Source: Phoronis australis (lineage: Eukaryota; Phoronida; Phoronidae). Taken from it: 64,000 nt of DNA. The notes beneath the pieces were generated by a model. That model did not search any database, was not told the DNA's origin, and worked only from the letters and a program-made list of their open reading frames with translations. Both the position numbers and the translations under genes were made by a program. Positions 47,969 through 58,800 of this stretch are shown piece after piece; the first letter of the stretch is position 1; each line of letters starts with the position of its first letter. The DNA lies in the NCBI GenBank assembly GCA_002633005.1, contig NMRA01000333.1, positions 1 to 64,000 on the forward strand, read 5' to 3'.

Positions 47969-48504
47969 ACGTGCCTAGCCAGCACACAGATATCACGCAG
48001 TGGCACGTGCTTTAGCATTGGTTGATGTAACCTCAGCAGTCATTGGTTAGCTTTACAACACCGAAAAAAATGGCGGACTGTGAACGATTTTTAGCCTTGT
48101 CATGCAAGTGGCGTCGCAGCAACTATTTCGTTTCTGCAGTGATTCAATAGCCGCGGGCTTGAAGCACATACATGCAGGCCCGTAGGAAAGAAAAAACTAT
48201 TGGGGGGCCCAAACCAATTTGACTTCGCCAACCTACCCCCTTGCTATCGTCACGCTCTCCATTCTATGGATGTCACCGTATTTGTAACCGAACCCCACCC
48301 CACCTCCCACGTCCGCCATAGGTGGGGGAAATATAGGGTATGCCGCCATCAAGATTTGAGTAGCTGTGAGCCAACAAACCAACGAAGATGCACGGAGAGT
48401 AAGAATGCGTTTAGGCCCCGAGCGCACTGACGAGTAGCTGAGAGCTGCCTGAAGTATCTATAGCTGGGTCGAAGGTCAAGGTTCCTTTTATTCAGATCCA
48501 TTTT

Positions 48505-48896
48505 CGGTCTTTAATCTTTTTACTCGAAATGGAACTCGAAACTATGTTTGGCATTTGCTACCTTACTTTTGTGAGAACTCAAGATAAGTGTCTATTATCC
48601 TATACTCAAGTACATAATGACTTACGTGGATAATTTATTAGTCCTAGTTTGCAGTTGATAAACTCAACATTAAGGCTAAAAGTTCTAGTTTGAACTCGAA
48701 ATTTCGAGTTGTTACTCGAGTTTGTAGACGAATATAAGGATCTTCAAGTGCGAACTTGGACTAGAACCTCATATGCGTAACCTATAATGTATTCGAGCAC
48801 AGTCTTATAACCACTTATCTTGAGTTCGCACAAAAGGAGCAGTGAAATTGCCAAAAATAATTTCGAGTTCGTTTCGAGTACAAAGATTAGAGACCG
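48505..48896. mobile_element. 392-bp giant palindrome (foldback/MITE)
   Basis: Outer ends are CGGTCT at 48505 and AGACCG at 48896. Homology between arms continues to the centre at about 48701, where AACTCGAAATTTCGAGTT is a perfect palindrome. Both arms are rich in CTCGAA/TTCGAG. The whole could fold into one hairpin of about 190 bp with mismatches. It abuts a MITE fragment at 48935. Confidence 0.85.
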
Positions 48897-48934
48897 GGCC
48901 CTGAACGGACCTCGCATTTGTTTTTTTTTTCTTG

Positions 48935-48996
48935 CGTAAAAGGTCCACATCCTCAAAAATTCGATCCCCCTATATTTTAGGCTGGATGCGCGCATG
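48935..48996. mobile_element. MITE copy 3, truncated and inverted
   Basis: The reverse complement begins CATGCGCGCATCC and runs into AATTTTTGAGGATGTGGACC, as in the full copies. Only the first ~60 bases remain. Confidence 0.65.
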
Positions 48997-49524
48997 CCGT
49001 TTGTGTAGTATGCACAGGAAGTGCAAGCAAACGATGCAGTTTTGAAGAACAAAAATTCATTGCGCAATACTACTGGAAACCAAAAACATCAAGGAAGTTC
49101 AAAGACAACTTTTCCAAGTTGATGACCAATAAGTTTGATTTCATTTATTTGAGTACCTAAACTTCGTTTTTGATCTACGGTTTGTAAACTGAAACCCAGC
49201 AATCTAGTTCCTAAGCCAATAAACAATTTCTTATCATTTGAATTGTGAGAACATTTTAGGACACATTTTTGAGCTGTCCAAAATTCATCAATTTCCTTGA
49301 CACTTATTTGAGATAGACAGAAATCGTTTTATGTACTTTTATATTTGGGGATGTGATGATAGATCGAGTTTTTCCAATGTCGGCCTGCGATTAACTTCAT
49401 TGAAGTATTGTCATTTCTTACAAGATTAGCTTCTAATTGTCAAAAAATCATCTCTCAATCAGTCCACTTTCGTAGATACATAAACATGTAAATCAGAAAC
49501 CAACAATCAAATCCATGAGCAATG

Positions 49525-49768
49525 CATGCACGCACTCAGCCTTCAATATGGGGGGGTTAAATTACTGACTTTGTGGACCTTTTTGGTAAAATTAAGCGTG
49601 CGGACTAAAAAAACGGGACACCACTGTGAATTGCGCGTTTGTGCTTGTTTAGTGGACTTTTGTCTCATTTTCTCGGACTTTTTGTTTATCAGAGGCGGAC
49701 ATTTTTGCCCACTTCGCCAAATGGGGTGCTCGTTCGAGCCCACCGAGACCCCCCTGGGTGCAGGCATG
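49525..49768. mobile_element. MITE copy 4 (TIR CATGCACGCAC)
   Basis: Ends CATGCACGCAC and GGGTGCAGGCATG. The interior matches copies 1 and 2 (TTTTGTCTCATTTTCTCGGAC, TTTTTGCCCACTTCGCC). Confidence 0.75.
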
Positions 49769-50984
49769 AAATTCGTTTACCTTGATTTAATTACTAATTT
49801 CTTTTTAATCACCTGTTAGGGACTTTAAACAACAAAATTTTGTACAGAAGTCAAAAAGCAATGTATTTATTGCCATTTGAATTTTGAGTAAAATTTTTGG
49901 GAAGTGTGCAAATTTCATCAATGTTTTTGAGAGTTATTTTAGATTAACCTAAAAGCGTCCAAGTGCACTTTACTATTTGGAGATTGGATTATACTAAATT
50001 CCGTAAATAGTCATCATTTCTTAAAAGATTAACTTCTAATTGCCAAACATCATCAATTAACCAGTCGGATTTCTTAGATACATAAGCATGTAAATCCGAA
50101 ACCAACGAATTTTGTTAATCAGCAATTTCCGCAGGCATGCTCGCGGACTTTTTGACGGGTAACCGGGGGAATATGGGAGATTGGGTATTCATAGTGAGGT
50201 GCATTTTTGCTCTTTGCGAGGTATCTATAACGGTTCACGAATTTAGCTTGACCTCAAAAAAACGCTGAAATGTTTGTTTAATTTGTTTATTATTGCAAGT
50301 ATTTGGGTACTCTCGTTCGACATGAACACGGTCACCCCAATGTTAGCCTCGTCAACAGTGTTTTCCACATGTGGGAATTCCTTACAAACAACTCATAGTA
50401 ACTATCTTCAAAAGAGATACTATTCTTGTGATACATTGGAAATAGTAACTTTATTTTATAATTAACCAACGGAAATAGTCCTTTTGTGTAATTAAAAAAC
50501 AGCAGTCTTCACGTTCTTTAAAGTTCATGACTCCCTTTAAATGGCTGTCGATCCTATTGCATTTTTTCACATTTTTTGGTTGTTTGGGTCAAATGTCTTC
50601 TTAATGCTGTGTTGTGCACGAATGTTTTGTGTTTTTTGTTGAATTTCGAACTGCAACTTCACTCGTGAATACTTGGCAGTGTCGGATTTAAATGTAAAGA
50701 AGGACAAAGGGACATTTCTCCGAATTGCTCCACCGAGAGAGGGTCCCGTCTGAAATGGGCAATGACGGATCTAGGATATCACAAGGGTGGGCCCAACATT
50801 TTGTCCGGCTGTATGCATTTGCGCAAACTGAACCACGATTGTAGATACGCATAGCACCGCCCAGGAAATTTTTCTGTTTTTACCTCTAAAAATCAAGCAT
50901 TTTCCTTGATTCCTGAAGTATTATTCAAGAAAAAAGGCAAACAAAAAACACGGAGAACGTGTCAAACAGGAAAAACTGAAAGTA

Positions 50985-51055
50985 CAAGACTCGAACTCAC
51001 GACCAGGCGGCTAGAGCGCGCGTGCGATAACACTACACCACCACGATTTAACTAC
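50985..51055 (-). repeat. tRNA-derived fragment (SINE or tRNA pseudogene)
   Basis: The minus strand reads GTGGTGTAGTGTTATCGCAC (A-box-like) followed about 30 bases later by GTGAGTTCGAGTC (B-box-like). Acceptor-stem pairing is poor, so it is not a functional tRNA. Confidence 0.5.
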
Positions 51056-51307
51056 TAATCTCATGATATTAAAGAGGAAATTGCAAGGTCCAAACCAATC
51101 TGAACAACAATATGGTCTAAATTCTAGTTTATAATTATCATTGCTATATTCTTAACATTAACTGAATTGTACGCCGCTATACAAAGTTATTTACATATTT
51201 AGTGCCGTGGTGTTGTAACGCCATCGTTGTAACGGAGAATAGAAACGGCGCCATTTTCGTTCGTTACACATATGTGACGTGGTGTTGGGGAACACAAAGG
51301 AAGCAAT

Positions 51308-51541
51308 GTGTGTCCAAGTGAGTACAGCAGCGTAGATGAGGAATACTTTGAACGATACAGGGAAGGACAGGTGGACTTTTCAGATGATCCCGACCTTTCG
51401 GACGTGGAGGTGGAGGTGACAGATCCCAGAGGAACAATATGTGTTCACAGCTTTTCTGTAGTAGAGCCGTTCTCCCTCGATCCCTGTCACGGCCCTTTCT
51501 CTAGTCGCCGAAGACTCACTCCCAGCGGGTTCGTCCTGTGA
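51308..51541 (+). other. Short acidic ORF of unknown nature
   Basis: 77 codons, with the acidic run EEYFERYREGQVDFSDDPD, closed by a stop before an N at 51609. Acidic Ser/Asp segments like this occur in THAP-type element ORFs, as at 47110-47260, but there is no domain to confirm it. Confidence 0.25.
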
Positions 51542-51838
51542 ACGTCAACAGGCTGAAGGTGCGCAGGAGTTGCGATTAGATGTTAGTGATTGGTAAGAAT
51601 ATTATCAANCCTTAGAAGGAAAAGCTAAATCCATCAGTCATGCAAATTTGTTTGCGTAAAGCGCTACCTGTTGAGAATTCGACTAGCCAATCAGAAACGC
51701 CGGTGTAAAAAAATTCCCGAGGAAAATTAAGTGATACCGACCACCCAGCGGCACGCAGGGAACCAGCGAGCAGTTTTTTTAAAAACGTTGATTGACTTTT
51801 CTTGTATCGCCCTCTATTGGAGGTGGACCACAACATTT

Positions 51839-51846
51839 TGACGTCA
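51839..51846. promoter_or_regulatory. Perfect CRE palindrome upstream of the ATF2/7-like gene
   Basis: TGACGTCA, about 0.9 kb upstream of the first coding exon. It is the consensus binding site of the protein encoded downstream, so autoregulation is possible but inferred only. Confidence 0.4.
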
Positions 51847-52760
51847 CAGGCAGCCATTAGTGTTTTGATGATGTGGGAAAAGTGGTCGATTTAGTTTTGA
51901 GTAAGTTTTATTTGGTACTTTGCGTTTATCAAATCGCCGTTTTCGTATGTTTATATATATATGCTTAGGATTAACTGTTTTGATATTACCAGAAATTAGA
52001 TCAAAGACATTGACTGTGTTCCACACGGACGACACCAGATTACTGGGAAGTTGAGAGAGTTAACACCTAGTCTAAATAAACAGGTAAAGGTTCTACACCT
52101 AGACACATTCTAATCCAGTCTGTACGCGGGAAGATTTTCTGCTTAACCCTGGCCAAACCATTGTTGTATATGTGTTCCCGGCACACCATTTTAGCTTTCA
52201 CAGTGCTCTAAATTTATGTAATTCATCGCGGTGTTTGTTGTCATACACTGACTGATAGACGACTTTGTACCCTCATAAAAAGTTACTCATCACACAATAT
52301 AGGCAACTTGTTGTCCCTCGCCCTCTGTTGGCCAGTTAGGGGCTACAATACTTCCCATCATTTTCTGTACGAATTTCGTCAAAACTGTTTCCGTTGCTGT
52401 GTACTAGCAATGTCTTTTGATTCAGCACTGATGTGTATTAATCTTTGTAAATGTATATTTGTATGAGTTCTTTAGTATATCTTTCCCTACCTGTCTGTAA
52501 TTAATCTCCCTCCAATGTTTAGTGCATCTGCTACAGTGCTAATGTTTCTTTTGTGCAGTTGTTTCTACCTCACATCAGAAGTAAACCTTTTAAATTTATT
52601 ATTTACTTACTTACTTACTTTACCAAGCTGTTGTTGATGTCTTGCGATTTTGGTTTCGCAGATTCAGCCTCGCTCACCAAGAGAGGAGTGTACAGTCCGT
52701 CTTTCTGTGTGTCATCAGAGGTGAAGATATTGGCGGGTTTCAGGCCCGCTCCTGACTTTC

Positions 52761-52814
52761 ATGATGTCTGACGTTGACAAACCGTTTGCGTGTTCACAGC
52801 CTGGATGTGGTATG
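52761..52814 (+). CDS. ATF2/7-like exon 1: first half of the zinc finger
   Basis: Encodes 18 residues ending in C-x4-C (motif CSQPGC) and stops at a GTAAGT donor in phase 0. The start pair ATGATG lies 17 bases after a possible acceptor at 52741-52743 (TTTCAG), so a 5' UTR exon probably lies upstream. The next exon supplies the two histidines. Confidence 0.9.
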
Positions 52815-55800
52815 GTAAGTCAGTCAGTCAGCACAGATCAGCAAAGCTGTTTGGGAATCTAGACCAGAGCCATGTTTACTAAGATGAAGTCTAGGAAAAC
52901 CAGGCATTTAGGATTTTGCGAGTCAACGTGTAATTGGAGTGTTTGGTCTAGTCAAGTGTTCGTGGCTTTCCTTGACGTCACCTCTTAAAGTCCTAGAAGC
53001 ACACATTTTTAACCCTTATTAAATGGTTAGAAGACATTATAAGGAACCAAGCAGTACTTATCCCATAACCAATACACAATCGGTAGTCGAAGAAAATTTA
53101 AATAAACGCGTCACTCACGATTCCGACCCGAAGATCACACCGCCATTGTGAACTAACCGTGAAACCAGAAGTACAATTCATTCAGGAACCCAGGCTTAGT
53201 ATACGCTGTCTGTGCAACTGGAGCAGTGTCTGTTACCAGCATGCAAACAGGGATAAAATAATCGACAGCAGACCTCAGCTTTAATAAAACTAAAATATGG
53301 ACAATTTGTTCTGAAAATATTGACAAAATGTGGTAAAATCAATTTTGAGAAATTATTTTGCCAGGCTCGGACCTGCAGCCGATGACCCGGTGCAGACCGA
53401 TCGAGACCAGTCGCACTGACAAATGACGAAGGCATGCCGTCCCCGGCTGTTTTATCGGAATAAGTGGTTCAAATCATAAATGCCGTATACATGCAGAGAT
53501 AGTTTCTGACACTTGTATAAAATTACCAACTAGTAACAGCCCTGCGCTAACGATTGAATAACAACTAGGGCTGACTATGGCAGGCTAGGCTAAGCGTGTT
53601 TTACTGGGTTTAATTAACTCTGGTAAACAAACAGTATAACAGAACACCAAATATGCAAAATCAAGTTATTGAATAAAATTGCTATACAGTTAGAATATCC
53701 TGACAGCTAAACTTGCGAAAATCTGGAAAATAAATTTAGACCAACCTTGCTATGGCCGGGCAGTTGACTGCCAAGAGAATAGGCTACCATGTGGTGGCGA
53801 AATAACTTCAGGTAGAAAACTTGCCATGGTGCCAAATGGTATAATATAAGTATTTATGAGTTTAACGTAAAACGAATAATTCCCACTTACGACATTCAAC
53901 TCATTGACTAAAATTCACTACACTCCCTTCGCCCCGATTTGCAGCACAGAATTTTTATATTTAGACAACAGAGGTATATATTGTATTAAGTTTGTTTTTG
54001 TGAGGTTTGAAAATATATTTTCCCTGATAATTGAAAATCAAAGCCAATTTAGCAAGTGATTATTTTCCCACCAAAGAGTGACGGCGACTGCAGGCTGGGA
54101 AAGTATCGGTACTTCGCCGGTTATTGTGTCCTGGCAGCAAAATCAAGCACAGATGTGGAGCTCACTGTTTTGAGATCAAACCTGTTTTTGTTTGTCGAGA
54201 CATTGTTGTCATGTGAAAGGTTTTTTTTCCATTTTACATTTTTAACGGCTAGTTAAGCCAGTGCCAGTTTGCTGCCAATCACACGTCGGGTAGTCACCGT
54301 GACACGGCAAAGTGCTCACTTCAGGCTGGTACTTTGCATCAATTTCACAATATGGCGATAAAGATAAGGCATTTGTTGGTCAAGAAACTATTTTCCCTCT
54401 AATTTATTACCTGAAGCAGAACTGTTGCTGAAATTTGACGTACCCTCGCGATGAGTCAGGGCTGACCTCAGTAGCCGAGCGTTGGCTATGGAAACTTTGC
54501 GACGGTACTTCATAAACTTATATGATTATGCGTTTAATACCATTCGTCATAAGCAAAGAACAGGTAAAATTTGGACAAGAAATTATCAAGTTTGTATAAA
54601 AAGAACCAAAATGGGAGTCAAAAACAACCAAGCAAAGTAACAACACATTACGCTCACGGTGATGTCAAAACGTTTTCATGGACAACATGACTGACATTCA
54701 GGAATCGTTCTTGAACTGACACACAGGAACAGGTAACGGAAATAGACAGGAATAGTCAATGATTTTCCGCTCTTGGCCGAGGTACAAAATTGTGCTCAAA
54801 AAGGCTTTTAGTTTGATAACAGAAAGGATGTGAACATCATGCCATGTTACACATTACTTAATTTGGTATGTATTTTTTAAGTTTTTGAACTAGAATGCCC
54901 TTTGAGATAAGGACTTTAAGTTCAAAATTCAGGGAGGTTCCCTGTTCCTATGTAGTGTGAAGCACACTAAGCGAACTATGAACAACTATAAATTCATTTT
55001 CCTTCACTGACAAAAATCAAGTTAGTGGAGAAGTGTCGCCATGTACAGTGGTCGGACTTGCCCAAGCTGTAATTGAAAGAAAATGTTCATTTCAGAATAT
55101 AAGAATCAATAAATCTATTGCTGGACTTACGGTACGTGGAGATGGCTACGTTGCGTCCTCCTCTCGAGGACTTCATCACGCCACTGAGTTGTCACGTGAC
55201 TTGTCATGTGTTCTGTCGTACATTTCAGAAGTTTACGAATGAGGATCATTTAGATGTTCACAAGCAGAAACATACGATGTCCCTGGCCTTAAACAGCACA
55301 TGCATGAACACAGAGCTGTCCGGTGTCTTGTTTGCTGGTGAGTATACATAGCTTTGCCATTTGTAAAACAAGTATCGAGAATAATTGTTGCTTGGAAGAG
55401 TGATCCAGGCAGAACAGGAAAGTTTAGGATATAATTCAATGTTGACTGATATAACTTAACTAAGGCTTATAAGTAATATTCTCCATGAAAGCAAGTAGTA
55501 GCGTGTTAATAAAACAATGACGAATTTAAACCAGCTTGACAAGTTTCGGCATTTATTGAAACACCGTCATCAGAAGGAAAAAATATATTGGCCATCTTGC
55601 TAGGCCCAACAACAAGTAATGAAACACAAACACAGTGAGTTACAGGGGAGTAACAATAGAGTTGACTAACAACGACAACAGGTGGTGTGCCAGTTGCATG
55701 GGGCTTGAGCATTATGATGTCATGCTTAGAGATTGGTAAGTGTTACTTAAGCTTGGTCAATATTGTGAATATTAATTGAAGCTGGTCAATATTATTCGAG

Positions 55801-58800
55801 AGTGGTGATCATTATTTTTGCTTGGTCAATATTATTCAAGCTTGGTGAATGTTGTGAATATTAATTAAGGCTAGTCAATATTATTCGAGAGTGGTGAACA
55901 TTATTTTTGCTTGGTCAATATTATTCAAGCTTGATCAGTATTATTCAAACTTGGTCAATATTACTCAAGCTTGGTCAATAAATCTTGACTGCTGTTGAAA
56001 CTTCACCAATGTTTTTCAACTCTGGCCAGAATTTGAATTTTTACTCTCATCAAGTTTTGGCGCTGTTATCCAACCTTGGCCATTATTATTTAGTGCAAGA
56101 GTGCACACTGACCCCAGATTAACTTGCTAGTTCTGTGAAATTTCCTAAAGGAAGATAGTTGTGGGGATTGAAACTGATGAAGAATTTAATTAGATGACGT
56201 TGCAGCAAACTAAATCAGAATATGTATTACATAGAAAATATTATGATGCGAGTGAAAATTTTTATTAGTAATGAAACATGTCACTGTCCCAAAGTACAGT
56301 GAGAACAAATTATGATTTCTAAAGGCCTTATCTATTTTGCAATATGTGAAAAATTGTTAATACGGGTCATTTGCTAAATTTCATTGGCTTGGTTTTATCT
56401 GGTTCCGCTTGCTAAAAGCTTTCTATTTCAGTGAGAGAGAGTTAGTCGTTAAGTAACAACTGAACTGCATGATGGAGTAGTAACAAGTGTAGTCTTCAGT
56501 TTGACGTAGTTTGGTGTCTTTTCACGTCCTGAGATGCTGAGGCAATGGTCGTAGAAAGGATACTTAGCCTCAAATTGTTCAGAATTTTAAAGTTTAACAG
56601 CATCATTAGTTGAAATTACTTAAAATTAATTTATTATCTAAATTCACTAACATAATACTCTCCAACAGATCAAACCCCGACTCCCACTAAATTTCTCAAG
56701 AACTGTGATGACATCGGCCTGTTTCAAGAACTGAACAAGAATCCTTTTGAAGAGTCCTTCAAGAAGGCTGCTTCAGATCTCACAAAAGAACAGGTGGGTT
56801 CAAGATAACACTGCTATGTTACTCACTTCTGGAGTCATTTTCAAAAATATAGTTAACATTGTGAAACAGTATTTCCTTGGGATTGCTCTTTTGTTGATTG
56901 ATTATATGTTGCTCTTTTGTCGACTGTTTATTTACTGCCTTAACACCCCTCTGTGGTAGTTAAGTTTCACCTATTTCAGTCTGACCAAATAATTGCCACA
57001 ACTGGTCTTTGTTGACTATTCAAAAGCTTCTAACACTGTGCTTACAATTTCTCAGAATCGTTTGATGGTGTCTGTGGTATAAATCTTTAAAAATGATATG
57101 GCATTGGTGCTACTTAACTTTTTTAAATAATATGAAAAAATAAAATTTCACTTGTCGTCCAAATTGTCTCCTGATATGATGCGATTTTACTGCATGCTCA
57201 TCAGTATTTTGGGTTTTTAGTTCTTAAATGTGTTCTCGTTTTTCGTACTTCAGTCAGTTGACACGCCTACAATTCCTCACCGTGGCGATGATATACGCAG
57301 TGTGATGGACTCTCCCCTTCCTGGCCCTCAGTTGTTACGGACACCAAGCATTACCGTAACGGACACTTCCGTGTCAAGTGAAGCAGAGACGCTCCTGCAA
57401 CCAACAGTGACCTCTGCTGGTAATTAATGGGAACTGTGACAGCCGTTTCCTCGCCTAGTTGCTTATTTTTTTATCAAATTGATGTTTTTAGTCTGTGTAT
57501 TTTAATAATGGCACAAGCTATCTTCAAGCCTTTGTTTTTGTGAACTTGAGATACCGCATTCGCCGTAATAACCTCCCAGGGCTCTTAGAAAAGTTCGTTT
57601 CAGGAGGGTGCGCTTATTATAACCCAAGGCCGTTGAAAGCCGGTCTCCGAAACGGGTGAAATCGGAAGCTAAGATTCATCACATTTACGCTCTGTGACAT
57701 ATCTGTAATCTATGAAAGACTTACTACAAAATCGTGGTGCATTGCTATCAAACTTTGCTGCTAAATTACCATCATTTTACAGAAAATTGTGCTGAAATCC
57801 CAGGGCGAAAACTCGCCGACTGACTGCCTCGCAATCGTCGATATGGCGACTTGAATGCTTGAATAAAAATCACCTTGTTGAAGCCTCCACTGAACTCCAG
57901 TTGATCCATGTTTAGATGTGCTGAATCATTTTGTTGAAGCCTTTTTCAGTGAAAATTTTAAAATTGAAACAACTTTTAACACAATCCAGTCCAAACTTAT
58001 TTTCAAGTGAGGCTCTTTCAACGTGGCATAAATTTTTAAGAAATAAAAAAGCATTTTAAGTCATCTTTTTAATTTGTATAAATGCACCACAAAATGACTG
58101 GCAAAGTGATTGACCCTCGACTTCTTACTAAGTTGAAAAGCATGGTTGAAAATGCAGAACTGCTGGCCATACTGTTCTCTAATCTGGTGAAAACAAACAG
58201 AAAAGAATGTTTTGATTTTTTTTCTCCATCCAGAGATTTGCTCTCGAACTCACTGTTGTTCATTTACTCATGCCCCTTTATTACAGTAAAATCCACCAAG
58301 AGGGTAGTTGGCCCCAGTCCACTGGCGGTAACCACAACTGTCGAGGCAACAGTAGCCCGTACGACGATTACCACGACGTCATCCAAAAGCCCACTGTCAC
58401 GGGCAGGCGTCCAGAGCTCCTTCACAGATACCATCACTCAGTCTCAAGTGGGACCCGCGACGACCCCCCAACACTCTCCAGTAACAACCGCGCCTCTTCA
58501 GCCCAGGGTTGTGTGAGTAGATTGTTTTCGCTTCGGCCATAGTTGTCCATGCATGTACAGTGGGAGGCAAGGTAATTGGACAAAATGCTGTTTTCCAATC
58601 ATGACAGCTAATTCTGTTATCAGCAAAAAAGGCTGCTAAATAAATATTAAGTTGGCAAACTTCTGACAGAATGACTTAGCCACCTTGCTAACTGTCTTGT
58701 TACTTCCCCTCATTCTCGGTCATCAGGGGAGACTACTCCGACAATGAATTCAGCTTCCACCCAGCCGTCGTGATGGGGAATTCCGGGTTACTTTATCTGA

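Larger units (their letters stand above)
49769..52760. other. Region upstream of the ATF2/7-like gene
   Basis: Contains a hAT-like end near 50760 (CAATGACGGATCTAGG), the tRNA-like fragment, the acidic ORF and a CRE. 5' UTR exons of the ATF2/7-like gene probably lie in the last kilobase but cannot be placed. Confidence 0.45.
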
